Assembly: GCA_964352425.1 (NCBI GenBank)
Contig: CAYGRZ010000021.1
Coordinates: 1-26,002 of the forward strand
DNA length: 26,002 nucleotides
Reading direction: 5' to 3'
DNA from: JAMWCX01 sp964352425
Lineage (GTDB): Bacteria; Omnitrophota; Gorgyraeia; 2-01-FULL-45-10
Under the pieces are notes generated by a model. That model did not search any database, had not been told where the DNA came from, and worked only from the letters and a program-made list of their open reading frames with translations. A program made the translations under genes and the position numbers. Every line of letters starts with the position of its first letter. The stretch's first letter is position 1. This document shows positions 8,471 through 14,824 of this stretch, one piece after another.

Positions 8471-8498
8471 TAATAACCGGTGACTAGTAACCAGTGAT
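8471..8498. repeat. Heptamer tandem repeat (YRGTRAY type) after ahcY
   Basis: Four degenerate 7-bp units, TAATAAC, CGGTGAC, TAGTAAC and CAGTGAT, begin 2 nt after the ahcY stop. They fill most of the gap before the aldolase Shine-Dalgarno sequence (GGGAG at about 8518). Confidence 0.7.
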
Positions 8499-8530
8499 TT
8501 ATAAAAAGCAACGGACAGGGAGTTAAAAAA

Positions 8531-9859
8531 ATGGGAAGAAGGCCGATCGACATCGACAAATTGGCGCTGGACCTGGTGTTCAATGACAACATAGACCAGA
8601 AGAAAGGGCTCGCCGGCAGGATCAAGGATATGGCGTATAAGAAAGGGATATTCCCGGCAAGCATTAACGGGTTCTACATGGCGCGCGGCAGGGGAGAGGC
8701 CGCCACCGACTTCACAGTGCCGGCGATAAACTTAAGGGTGCTTACCTACGATCTCGCCAGGGCGATATTCAGGGCCGCGAAGAAGATACATGCCGGGTGC
8801 TTCATTTTCGAGATAGCGAAGTCGGAAATGGGTTATACGAACCAGCCGCCGGTCGAATATACCGCGGTCATCCTCGCGGCGGCCATCAGGGAAGGCTGGA
8901 CGGGCCCGGTCTTCATACAGGGAGACCACTTCCAGGTCAACCATAAGAATTTCGCGCAGGACCCGGAGAAGGAGCTCGACGGAATAAGGACGCTGATCCT
9001 CCAGGCGATCGAAGCCGGGTTCTATAATATCGATATCGACTCGTCCACGGTCGTCGACCTTTCGAAGAAGGATATAAAAAAACAGCAGAAGGCGAATTAT
9101 GAATCATGCGCGAAGCTCACCAATTTCATCCGCCAGCACCAGCCGCGCGGCATAGAGGTCTCGGTCGGCGGCGAGATAGGCGAGGTCGGCTCGAAGAACT
9201 CGACGGTCGAAGACCTCGAGGCGTTCATGAGCGGATATAATGACAGGCTGCGCAAGGGCCGCGTCGGCATCAGCAAGATATCGATACAAACGGGCACCTC
9301 GCACGGCGGCGTAGTGCTGCCGGACGGCTCGATCGCGACGGTGAAGCTCGATTTCGACACGCTGCAAGTCCTCTCGAAAGAGGCGCGCGAAAAGTACGGC
9401 ATGGCCGGCGCGGTGCAGCACGGCGCGTCGACGCTTCCGTCCGACGCGTTCGGCAAGTTCCCGGAGGTCGGGACGGCGGAAGTGCACCTGGCGACCGAGT
9501 TCCAGAACATGGTCTACGAGAGCCCGGCCTTCCCGAAGGACCTGAAGGGCCGAATCTACGAGTGGCTTAAAGTCAATGCCGCAAGCGAGCGTAAAGACGA
9601 CCAGACCGAAGAACAGTTCTTCTACAGCGCCCGCAAGAAAGCGCTCGGGCCGTTCAAGAAGGATATTATGGGGCTGCCGCAGGCGACGCGGGACGCCATC
9701 ACGAAGGATATAGAGGCGAGGTTCGAGTTCCTCTTCGAAAAGCTGAACGTGAAGAACACGAAAGACGCGGTGCTGAAATACACGACGCTGAAGAGAGTCA
9801 TCCACAGGAGACCGAAAGCGCACGGCGAAGTCGATATGAGCGGCGAGGGAGCGGATTAG
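8531..9859 (+). CDS. fba: Class II (zinc) fructose-bisphosphate aldolase family protein
   Basis: A 442-residue TIM-barrel class II aldolase (PF01116). It cleaves or forms fructose-1,6-bisphosphate (tagatose-bisphosphate is the alternative) in glycolysis and gluconeogenesis. The zinc and catalytic segment is IQGDHFQVN (Asp132, His133). Other family segments are GGEIGEVGSKN, QTGTSHGGVVLPDG and AVQHGASTLP. It is longer than the 300-360 residues common in the family, with an extended N-terminus and a long charged C-terminal helical part. ATG 8531 follows CAGGGAG. It is the last gene of the plus-strand run and ends at a bidirectional terminator. Confidence 0.88.
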   Translation: MGRRPIDIDKLALDLVFNDNIDQKKGLAGRIKDMAYKKGIFPASINGFYMARGRGEAATDFTVPAINLRVLTYDLARAIFRAAKKIHAGCFIFEIAKSEMGYTNQPPVEYTAVILAAAIREGWTGPVFIQGDHFQVNHKNFAQDPEKELDGIRTLILQAIEAGFYNIDIDSSTVVDLSKKDIKKQQKANYESCAKLTNFIRQHQPRGIEVSVGGEIGEVGSKNSTVEDLEAFMSGYNDRLRKGRVGISKISIQTGTSHGGVVLPDGSIATVKLDFDTLQVLSKEAREKYGMAGAVQHGASTLPSDAFGKFPEVGTAEVHLATEFQNMVYESPAFPKDLKGRIYEWLKVNAASERKDDQTEEQFFYSARKKALGPFKKDIMGLPQATRDAITKDIEARFEFLFEKLNVKNTKDAVLKYTTLKRVIHRRPKAHGEVDMSGEGAD

Positions 9860-9877
9860 GAAGCAAGAGAGTAAAAT

Positions 9878-10001
9878 ACAAAGAACAAAGTACAGACAAA
9901 GTCAAAAGAACAAAATAGAATGGCCGGATGATGATTCCGGCCGCTTTGTTTTTTGTCTCTGTTCTTTGTCTGTAATTTGTGCTCTGTGATTTGTTCTTTG
10001 A
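9878..10001. repeat. Inverted pair of heptamer arrays flanking a terminator
   Basis: The left array (about 9878-9919) has units such as ACAAAGA, ACAAAGT and ACAGACA. The right array (9953-10001) reads TTGTCTC, TGTTCTT, TGTCTGT, AATTTGT, GCTCTGT, GATTTGT and TCTTTGA. TACAGACAAAG (9891-9901) is the exact reverse complement of CTTTGTCTGTA (9964-9974). The terminator hairpin lies between the arms. Confidence 0.75.
9922..9954. terminator. Bidirectional terminator between fba and the lptF/G-type gene
   Basis: A perfect 7-bp stem, GGCCGGA (9922-9928) with TCCGGCC (9936-9942), encloses the loop TGATGAT. On the plus strand it is followed by GCTTTGTTTTTT. On the minus strand it is followed by a T-rich tract read from the upstream A-rich repeat. 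It sits between convergent genes and can serve both. Confidence 0.85.
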
Positions 10002-10021
10002 CGAGTAATCCCACAGGCCCG

Positions 10022-11113
10022 CTACGCGCGCTTATTGATAAGATAGATACCCCAGGAGGCGAAGACGAAGTTCCCCAGCCATGCCGCGACTATCGGAGGC
10101 AGGATGCCGGCCTTGCCGAACGCGAGCGCGATCGCTATGAAGGCATAGTAAAAGAGGCCTATCGCGATGCTCATGCCTATTCCTATCAGGACGCCGCCGC
10201 GCGTCGTGATCATCGCGAACGGCGCGCCTATCAGGATGATAATCAGGCTTATCAGCGGGTAGGCGATCTTGTAGTGCAGTTCCACGAGAAGCCCCCGGAT
10301 CATCCTTGTGCCGGTGCCCTGGAAATTCCTGATATATTTTTTCAGGTCTTTGTAACTCATGTAATCGGCAGACCGCTCCATGTTCGCGAAATCGCTCGGC
10401 CGCTCATCCATCGGGAAGGCCTTCTCATCGAAGAACTGCGGTTCAGCGAGGATCTGTCCGGCGTTGTTTATCGTGTACACGATCATCTTGGTGAATTTCC
10501 AGCCGCTGCCGGTCCATGTGCCCGTTGCGGCGGTGATCTTCGACGTGAGGTTTTCCGTCGCGTCGTGCTCATGGATGATGATATCGGTGAGCAGTTTCTT
10601 TTCGGTGTCGTAGTTGCGCGCGAAGATGATCCTGTTGCCGGCGCCGTACAGGGCGACGTTGCGGATATTCCTGGCCTGAGAGGTCGTCTTCTTCTGGGCC
10701 TCGAGCTCCTCGCGCCGTATATGGTTGGCCACCTTTGCGCTCACCGGTATGATCTTGTTATTGACCGTGAAGACTACCCCGCTTACCAGGGACCCGACGA
10801 TCAGGAGCGGCGCCATGATCCGCCAGAGCGAAATGCCGCTCGACTTCATCGCGGTCAGCTCGTTATGCTTGTTGAGGTTGCTCAGCAGGAATATGGTCGA
10901 GAGGAGGACCGCCATCGGCACCACCTGCAGGAATATCGTCGGCGTATAGTAGACGTAGAACGAGATGATTGAGGCCAGCGGTATCTTGAACTTCACTATA
11001 TCATCGATGAACGAGAATATGTCGATGATGACGGCCATTAAGACGAAGACAAGGATGCACCAGACCAGCGGCCCCGCGAACCCCCGTATCAGGTACCGGT
11101 CGATTATTTTCAT
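10022..11113 (-). CDS. LptF/LptG-family lipopolysaccharide export permease
   Basis: A 363-residue YjgP/YjgQ-type permease (PF03739), an inner-membrane subunit of the Lpt ABC transporter that extracts LPS toward the outer membrane. Three membrane helices near the N-terminus (about 13-35, 45-78, 98-116) are followed by a large periplasmic domain. A C-terminal membrane block (about 275-358) includes LISLIIILIGAPFAM. The conserved cytoplasmic turn reads NLNKHNELTAMKSSGISLW. Only one such gene is here, so its partner is elsewhere; LptF and LptG cannot be told apart by eye. ATG 11113 overlaps the comF stop (TAATG). It implies a Gram-negative envelope. Confidence 0.9.
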   Translation of the reverse strand: MKIIDRYLIRGFAGPLVWCILVFVLMAVIIDIFSFIDDIVKFKIPLASIISFYVYYTPTIFLQVVPMAVLLSTIFLLSNLNKHNELTAMKSSGISLWRIMAPLLIVGSLVSGVVFTVNNKIIPVSAKVANHIRREELEAQKKTTSQARNIRNVALYGAGNRIIFARNYDTEKKLLTDIIIHEHDATENLTSKITAATGTWTGSGWKFTKMIVYTINNAGQILAEPQFFDEKAFPMDERPSDFANMERSADYMSYKDLKKYIRNFQGTGTRMIRGLLVELHYKIAYPLISLIIILIGAPFAMITTRGGVLIGIGMSIAIGLFYYAFIAIALAFGKAGILPPIVAAWLGNFVFASWGIYLINKRA

Positions 11114-11841
11114 TACAGCCCTCTTGCGAGCGTAAGGCACCTGACTTCCACGGCGCCGGCTTCGATGAGCGCGCGGCTGCATTCGTTGAGCGTAGCGCCG
11201 GTCGTCATCACGTCATCGACCAGCAGGACGTACCGGCCTTTTACCGCATGCGCGCCGGGGCCGCCCGCCGTAAATGCGCCGCTCACGTTGACGAGACGCT
11301 CGTCTCTCGAGAGTTCACTCTGGTTCTTTGTATGCGAGGCCTTGCGCAGGCAGCTGTGCATCGGAATGCCGAACGCCCTGGCTATGCCCGATGCCAGGGC
11401 CTCGGACTGGTTGAATCCGCGCTCCTGACGCCGCCTGGTGTGCAGCGGCACGTACGTCACCACGCTTATCGTGTCGATGATCTCGCGGTTGTCGTTTATG
11501 AAGTCGGTAATCAGAGCTGTGAAGAGGGAAGAGAGGGTGCGGTTATTCTTATATTTAAAGGCGTGGATCATATCTTTCAGGGCGCCCTCATACAGGCAGG
11601 CCGAATACGCGCGGCTGAAGTGAAAAGGGGATTTGCGGCAGCCGGGGCACAGGTGGTGGGCATCGTCCAACGAGCGACCGCACGACCTGCAATAGGGTTT
11701 TGGGTTCGGCCTGATCTGCGAGATGCAGAAGCCGCAGGCGCCCACCTCGTCAGCCACCGCAAGGTTCTTCCCGCACGAGGCGCACCGCAGGGGATAGATA
11801 AGGTTCGCCAGGCTTTTTACGGCCGTGGTAATGGTATTCAT
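11113..11841 (-). CDS. comF: ComF-family phosphoribosyltransferase-like protein
   Basis: A 242-residue ComF protein. The N-terminus has zinc-finger type cysteine pairs (CASC, CGFC, CRSCG, CPGC). The C-terminal phosphoribosyltransferase domain ends with the PRPP loop VLLVDDVMTTGATLNE. In naturally competent bacteria ComF acts in the cytoplasm in DNA uptake; elsewhere its role is unclear. I chose ATG 11841 over the upstream ATG 11865 because the upstream codon lies between the -35 and -10 of the only good promoter. The gene overlaps the lptF/G-type gene by one base (TAATG), so the two form one operon. Confidence 0.9.
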   Translation of the reverse strand: MNTITTAVKSLANLIYPLRCASCGKNLAVADEVGACGFCISQIRPNPKPYCRSCGRSLDDAHHLCPGCRKSPFHFSRAYSACLYEGALKDMIHAFKYKNNRTLSSLFTALITDFINDNREIIDTISVVTYVPLHTRRRQERGFNQSEALASGIARAFGIPMHSCLRKASHTKNQSELSRDERLVNVSGAFTAGGPGAHAVKGRYVLLVDDVMTTGATLNECSRALIEAGAVEVRCLTLARGL

Positions 11842-11848
11842 AGCGGGT

Positions 11849-11878
11849 ATAATAGCACGGAGCATGGAAGCTTGTCAA
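11849..11878 (-). promoter_or_regulatory. Sigma-70 type promoter for comF-lptF/G
   Basis: On the minus strand a perfect -35 TTGACA (11878-11873) is followed after 18 nt by the -10 TATTAT (11854-11849). The predicted transcription start is near 11842, directly at the comF ATG (11841-11839). The mRNA would then be leaderless or nearly so, and no Shine-Dalgarno sequence is visible. Confidence 0.7.
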
Positions 11879-11932
11879 ACGCGGTCCGATTTTTCCATCG
11901 AAAGGTTAAAAACTTTCCCGTAAACTTTTGTC

Positions 11933-11960
11933 TTGCAATTTCCGGGATATGCTGTACAAT
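11933..11960 (+). promoter_or_regulatory. Promoter for the initiator tRNA gene
   Basis: -35 TTGCAA (11933-11938), 16-nt spacer, -10 TACAAT (11955-11960). The expected start at about 11967 is just ahead of tRNA position 1 (11972). It diverges from the comF promoter. Confidence 0.6.
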
Positions 11961-12005
11961 ACAATCTACATTGCGGGGTGGAGCAGCCTGGTAGCTCGTT
12001 GGGCT

Positions 12006-12630
12006 CAGTATGGACACAAAGCTCAAAGCAGATATCGCAGAGGCTGCCACTATAGCCGCGCTTTTAAAGAGGGGCTTCAGGGTACTAAAACCGGTAGGCG
12101 ATAGGTTGCCTTACGATTTAGCGCTCGATGTGAACGGAAAGCTTCTTAAAATTCAGGTAAAAAGCGCCTGGCATTATAATGGCAGCTACACGGTTGATAC
12201 CCGTAGAACAAAGACGAATCGCCGACGCATGGTAAGACAGCGCTACGGTGATAAAGACTTTGATTTTGCGATACTGTATCTCGACCGCTTGAATACGTTT
12301 TACGTGATGCCGATCTCGGCTTTTTCCGCTTATAAGAGCGGGATCAGCCTGGTGGAAACAGAAACAAGGCAGCGTAAACCGAAGTCTGCGGAATACAGAG
12401 AAAGATGGGATTTGTTGTCCAAGAGGGCTGTTCAGCCGGAAACGGCTGAATGATAACCTGTCAAACTCGGTGAAGCCTGAAATGGTAATACCGAGCCAAG
12501 CCCGCCGGAAGTCGGCGGGAAGGTGTAGAGACTAGACGGCAGGCATCCTAACGCGTTATGGCGAGGATGAAGATATAGTCCAGACTACAAAACCGCGGTA
12601 ACGCGGTGCGGCGAAAGCCGTAGTAGGATG
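12006..12630 (+). ncRNA. Group I self-splicing intron (subgroup IC3-like) in tRNA-fMet
   Basis: The intron is 625 nt; the 5' exon ends in T and the intron ends in G, as group I introns require. The core (about 12454-12630) closely matches the Azoarcus tRNA-Ile ribozyme as I recall it: GTCAAACTCGGTGAAGCCT for the P3-P4 strand, CCGAGCCAAGC, AGACTAGACGGC for P7-P3, and ATAGTCC for the P7 3' strand. Hairpins seen are P2 TTCAGCCG-GAAA-CGGCTGAA (12431-12450), P6 CCCGCCG/CGGCGGG (12501-12519), P8 CATCC/GGATG, P9 CCGCG-GTAA-CGCGG, and TGCGGC-GAAA-GCCGTA (12607-12622). P1 is uncertain: AGCTCAA (12020-12026) pairs with exon TTGGGCT but places A, not G, opposite the splice-site U. Confidence 0.93.
12010..12453 (+). 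CDS. Intron-encoded PD-(D/E)XK homing endonuclease, I-Ssp6803I type
   Basis: A 147-residue protein encoded almost wholly within the group I intron. It resembles the PDDEXK_5 family (PF11645), whose member I-Ssp6803I is encoded in the Synechocystis tRNA-fMet intron. Nuclease-core candidates are Glu11, Asp36 in GDRLPYDLAL and the QVK motif (Gln49, Lys51). A basic stretch RRTKTNRRRMVRQRYGD could contact DNA. It would cut intronless tRNA-fMet genes at the anticodon loop so the intron is copied in. The start is 5 nt inside the intron. The last codons double as the P2 hairpin of the ribozyme. No strong Shine-Dalgarno is visible, so expression is probably low. Confidence 0.9.
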   Translation: MDTKLKADIAEAATIAALLKRGFRVLKPVGDRLPYDLALDVNGKLLKIQVKSAWHYNGSYTVDTRRTKTNRRRMVRQRYGDKDFDFAILYLDRLNTFYVMPISAFSAYKSGISLVETETRQRKPKSAEYRERWDLLSKRAVQPETAE

Positions 12631-12685
12631 CATAACCCAAAGGTCGTCCGTTCGAATCGGACCCCCGCTACCATCCTTCGACGCG

Positions 12686-12724
12686 AAAAAGCCTCTCCGA
12701 TCAATCTTAGAGAGGCTTTTTCTT
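12686..12724 (+). terminator. Terminator after tRNA-fMet
   Basis: A perfect 12-bp stem, AAAAAGCCTCTC (12686-12697) with GAGAGGCTTTTT (12710-12721), has a 12-nt loop and a T-rich 3' side. It lies 12 nt after the tRNA CCA end and is a strong intrinsic terminator. Confidence 0.9.
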
Positions 12725-12960
12725 GCTCAGGATGATGGTGAGCAAGCGAGCCGTAGTCTTCTCATGGGCAAGCGCGTCGAACCACAAATTCGGGGAAAAC
12801 CTAAGGTTTTCCCCTTTAAAATTTCCTCTTTCCGTAAAGGAATCTCAATCAGGACAATGCGGTTTACTTAGCTTAAGAGAAGGGAAAAGTTTTCCCTCTC
12901 TTAAAATCTTATCCTCTTAAAAAGGAGTCGCCTGCCTGCCGGCAGGCTTCGCGACCTTAT
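12722..12960. repeat. Gene-free stretch with a cluster of palindromes
   Basis: No gene is supported between the tRNA-fMet terminator and the promoter at 12994. There are four inverted repeats: CTTGCTCA/TGAGCAAG (12722-12746, overlapping the terminator end); GGGGAAAACC-TAA-GGTTTTCCCC (12792-12814); a near-perfect palindrome TTAAGAGA-GGGAAAA against TTTTCCCTCTCTTAA (12873-12904, one bulged A); and GCCTGCCGGCAGGC (12934-12947), which sits inside GTCGC/GCGAC. The last resembles a palindrome I associate with many candidate-phylum genomes. Base composition is more AT-rich than the neighbouring genes. Confidence 0.65.
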
Positions 12961-12993
12961 ATTCTCAGGCAGAATAATGCGGAATTTCATAAA

Positions 12994-13022
12994 TTGACAA
13001 TTTAACGAGATAGGTGTATATC
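12994..13022 (+). promoter_or_regulatory. Strong sigma-70 type promoter for the cysteine-rich peptide
   Basis: A perfect -35 TTGACA (12994-12999), a 17-nt spacer and the -10 TATATC (13017-13022). The predicted start near 13029 gives a leader of about 50 nt, which contains a hairpin next to the Shine-Dalgarno sequence. Confidence 0.7.
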
Positions 13023-13050
13023 TAAAGTAATAACAATTATGCTATTTAAG

Positions 13051-13074
13051 TGTGGAGAGTATCCACAAAGGAGG
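13051..13074 (+). promoter_or_regulatory. Leader hairpin abutting an ideal Shine-Dalgarno sequence
   Basis: TGTGGA (13051-13056) pairs with TCCACA (13062-13067) around the loop GAGTA. The last A is also the first base of AAAGGAGG (13067-13074), 4 nt before ATG 13079. The position suggests an effect on translation or mRNA stability. Confidence 0.5.
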
Positions 13075-13078
13075 CAGC

Positions 13079-13309
13079 ATGAGGAAGTTCGCAGTATTGG
13101 TATTAGCGGTAGCGGTGGTGGTGACATTTGCCGTCCCGGCGTTCGCGGTGTGCCCATGCGCAAAACCGTGCGCGCCTTGCGCGGAAAAGAAGCCGTGCCC
13201 GACGTGCGGACAGCCGTGCAACATCATTCAGGATGCGGCGAACGCGATCGAGAAGATCGAGGCTCCGTCTCTGCCATGCCCGAAGCCTTGCAACAAGTGC
13301 AATAAGTAA
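13079..13309 (+). CDS. Small secreted cysteine-rich peptide, function unknown
   Basis: A 76-residue product. Residues 1-23 form a clear signal peptide: a basic start MRKF, a hydrophobic core LVLAVAVVVTFAV and an AFA cleavage site. The mature part of about 53 residues holds ten cysteines, mostly in Cys-Pro or Pro-x-Cys steps (CPCAKPCAPC, CPTCGQPC, then LPCPKPCNKC). A cysteine-free helical segment IIQDAANAIEKIEA separates the two clusters. The repeat-like spacing suggests metal binding or a disulphide-rich fold in the periplasm or outside; I know no named family. ATG 13079 is chosen for the AAAGGAGG before it. The gene is monocistronic, with its own strong promoter and terminator, so high expression is likely. 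Confidence 0.85.
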   Translation: MRKFAVLVLAVAVVVTFAVPAFAVCPCAKPCAPCAEKKPCPTCGQPCNIIQDAANAIEKIEAPSLPCPKPCNKCNK

Positions 13310-13333
13310 TAGACATTGTTACGCGACGTAATT

Positions 13334-13373
13334 AAAAAAGCGCTACTCATAATTCATGGGTAGCGCTTTTTTT
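13334..13373 (+). terminator. Terminator after the cysteine-rich peptide
   Basis: AAAAAAGCGCTACTCAT (13334-13350) pairs with ATGGGTAGCGCTTTTTT (13356-13372) around AATTC, with one T-G wobble, ending in a run of T. This is a strong intrinsic terminator. Confidence 0.92.
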
Positions 13374-13405
13374 ATGATGGCCGCCGAAAAATACGGAGGT
13401 GATAC

Positions 13406-13564
13406 ATGATCATAGTATTGGGCATGATTGCCGCCTTGCTTCTCGCATGCTTGATATACTTGCAAAGGTTTATGCGGGAGATGGCGATTGTCGAGAGTGA
13501 ATTGATCAAAGAACTCAGAGAGATAAAGGCTGTTTTGATAAAGATAAACGAGAAACAGCTGTAA
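13406..13564 (+). CDS. Small single-span membrane peptide, function unknown
   Basis: A 52-residue reading frame with a strong Shine-Dalgarno sequence, GGAGGTGAT, 2 nt before ATG 13406. Residues 1-19 form one hydrophobic helix (MIIVLGMIAALLLACLIYL). Residues 20-52 are charged and helical with heptad-like hydrophobics (LIKELREIKAVLIKINEKQL), suggesting a short cytoplasmic coiled coil. I do not recognise a family. It lies right after a terminator and has no visible promoter of its own, so it could be a read-through product. Confidence 0.6.
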   Translation: MIIVLGMIAALLLACLIYLQRFMREMAIVESELIKELREIKAVLIKINEKQL

Positions 13565-13580
13565 GTCTATAATTAGAGAA

Positions 13581-13636
13581 GTAGGTCACCCTTCCTCCTT
13601 CGCTAAAGCTTCGGAGGACAGGTAAGGGTGACCTAC
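13581..13636. repeat. Compound palindrome with a perfect 13-bp outer stem
   Basis: GTAGGTCACCCTT (13581-13593) is the exact reverse complement of AAGGGTGACCTAC (13624-13636). The inside holds CCTCC...GGAGG with a CTTCG-rich core. There is no T-run on either strand, so it is not a typical terminator despite lying between convergent genes. The inner sequence resembles a dispersed palindrome that I associate with other uncultured-phylum genomes. Confidence 0.75.
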
Positions 13637-13653
13637 ATTGTGGATAACTATTT

Positions 13654-14805
13654 TTACCTGTTGATATGCACTACTTTCGCCGGAGGGAAGCCGTTAAAGT
13701 AGGTCGATGAGGCGTGCGAATAGGCGCCGATATTCTCCGCGTAGACGTAATCGCCGATCTCGAGCTCCGGAAGCTCCTCGGCGACCGAGATCGTGTCGAG
13801 CGCGTCGCAGGTCGGCCCGAAGGTCGCGCAGACCTTCTTCTCGCCGTCCTTGAACGCCTTGATCGGGTATGTGCAGTGGTCGAAGATGACGCCCGAGAAC
13901 GTATGATAGACGCCGTCATCGATATAATAGCAGGTCTTGCCGTCCCGGACGGCCTTGCCGATGACCTTTGCGACGAGCGTTCCCGCGTCGGCCACCATGA
14001 AGCGCCCCGGCTCCGCCAGTATCTCTATATCCTTCGGAAAGAGCCGCTCGATCTCGGCGTTCAGTTTGCGGGCGAGGATCTTGAACGATTTTGATTTGTT
14101 GTCGTATTTGACCGGAAAACCTCCGCCGATATCGAGTATCTTGATCATGTGGCCGCGCGATTCCGACTCCCTGAATATCCCTGCCGAAAGCTGCAGCGCC
14201 TGCATGTAATTCTCGAAATTATTGCACTGGCTGCCGACATGGAAACTGATACCCTCGACGACCAGGCCTGCCTTGAATGCCTCCAGGATAAGATCGACCG
14301 CCTCACCCGGGTGCGCCCCGAACTTCGATGAGAGCTCGACCATCGAACCCGTGTTCGGCACCCGTATCCTCAGGCAGAGCCCCGCATGAGGGCAGTGGAC
14401 CTTTATCTTGTGTAATTCCGCGATATTGTCGAACGTGACGAGCGGCTTGAACTGGTCGAGCTTGTGGAGCGTCTCGATCTGCTTTATCGTGTTGGCGTAG
14501 ATGATCTTGTCCCAGATCCAGTCCTGGCGCTTCTTCGCCGGCATGTTCTTTATATTCTCGTAGACGATCATGAACTCGGGGAACGACGCGACGTCGAAGC
14601 TCGAACCGCACCTGTAGAGCGTGCGTACGATCTCGGGCAGCGAGTTGGCCTTGACGGCGTAGTAGGCCTGGACGCGCGGCAGGCTTTCCGTGAACTCGCG
14701 GTAGTTCTGTCTGATCCGGTCATGGTCGACGACGAAGACCGGCGTGCCGTGCCGCTCGGCTATCTTTTTAAGGCTCTCGAGGCGCTTCGGAAGGCGTTTT
14801 GACAT
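13654..14805 (-). CDS. PLP-dependent ornithine/lysine decarboxylase (alanine racemase fold)
   Basis: A 383-residue group IV decarboxylase. The PLP lysine is Lys52 in AYYAVKAN. HVGSQC and DIGGGFPVKYD follow, and EPGRFMVADAGTLV binds the phosphate. Cys333 in FGPTCDALD is the second-subunit catalytic residue, and the FNGF end is typical of eukaryotic-like ornithine decarboxylases. It makes putrescine from ornithine; lysine is a possible alternative substrate. Its start lies 19 nt after the homospermidine synthase stop with GGGAG before it, so the two genes form one transcript for a two-step polyamine pathway in the cytoplasm. Confidence 0.9.
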   Translation of the reverse strand: MSKRLPKRLESLKKIAERHGTPVFVVDHDRIRQNYREFTESLPRVQAYYAVKANSLPEIVRTLYRCGSSFDVASFPEFMIVYENIKNMPAKKRQDWIWDKIIYANTIKQIETLHKLDQFKPLVTFDNIAELHKIKVHCPHAGLCLRIRVPNTGSMVELSSKFGAHPGEAVDLILEAFKAGLVVEGISFHVGSQCNNFENYMQALQLSAGIFRESESRGHMIKILDIGGGFPVKYDNKSKSFKILARKLNAEIERLFPKDIEILAEPGRFMVADAGTLVAKVIGKAVRDGKTCYYIDDGVYHTFSGVIFDHCTYPIKAFKDGEKKVCATFGPTCDALDTISVAEELPELEIGDYVYAENIGAYSHASSTYFNGFPPAKVVHINR

Positions 14806-14824
14806 TTTTTCGATTATCTCCCGG

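Larger units (their letters stand above)
11972..12673 (+). tRNA. Initiator tRNA-Met (CAT), split by a group I intron
   Basis: Exons are 11972-12005 and 12631-12673. Joined, they give a standard initiator tRNA. The acceptor GCGGGG/CCCCGC is topped by a T1-T72 mismatch, the unpaired 1-72 position typical of bacterial initiators. The anticodon stem TTGGG/CCCAA contains the three G-C pairs required of initiators, and the loop is CT-CAT-AA. The T arm is GTCCG-TTCGAAT-CGGAC and ACCA is encoded. The exons join between T33 and C34 of the anticodon loop. If this is the only initiator tRNA gene, splicing is essential for growth. Confidence 0.93.

Noticed and set aside
11842..11865. Upstream ATG for comF
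   Set aside because: It lies between the -35 and -10 of the only credible promoter.
12723..12920. Plus-strand frame of 65 codons after tRNA-fMet
   Set aside because: It is made of palindrome arms and lacks a ribosome site.
13581..13636. Intrinsic terminator between the 52-aa peptide and the decarboxylase
   Set aside because: The stem is strong but neither strand has a T-run after it; listed as a repeat only.
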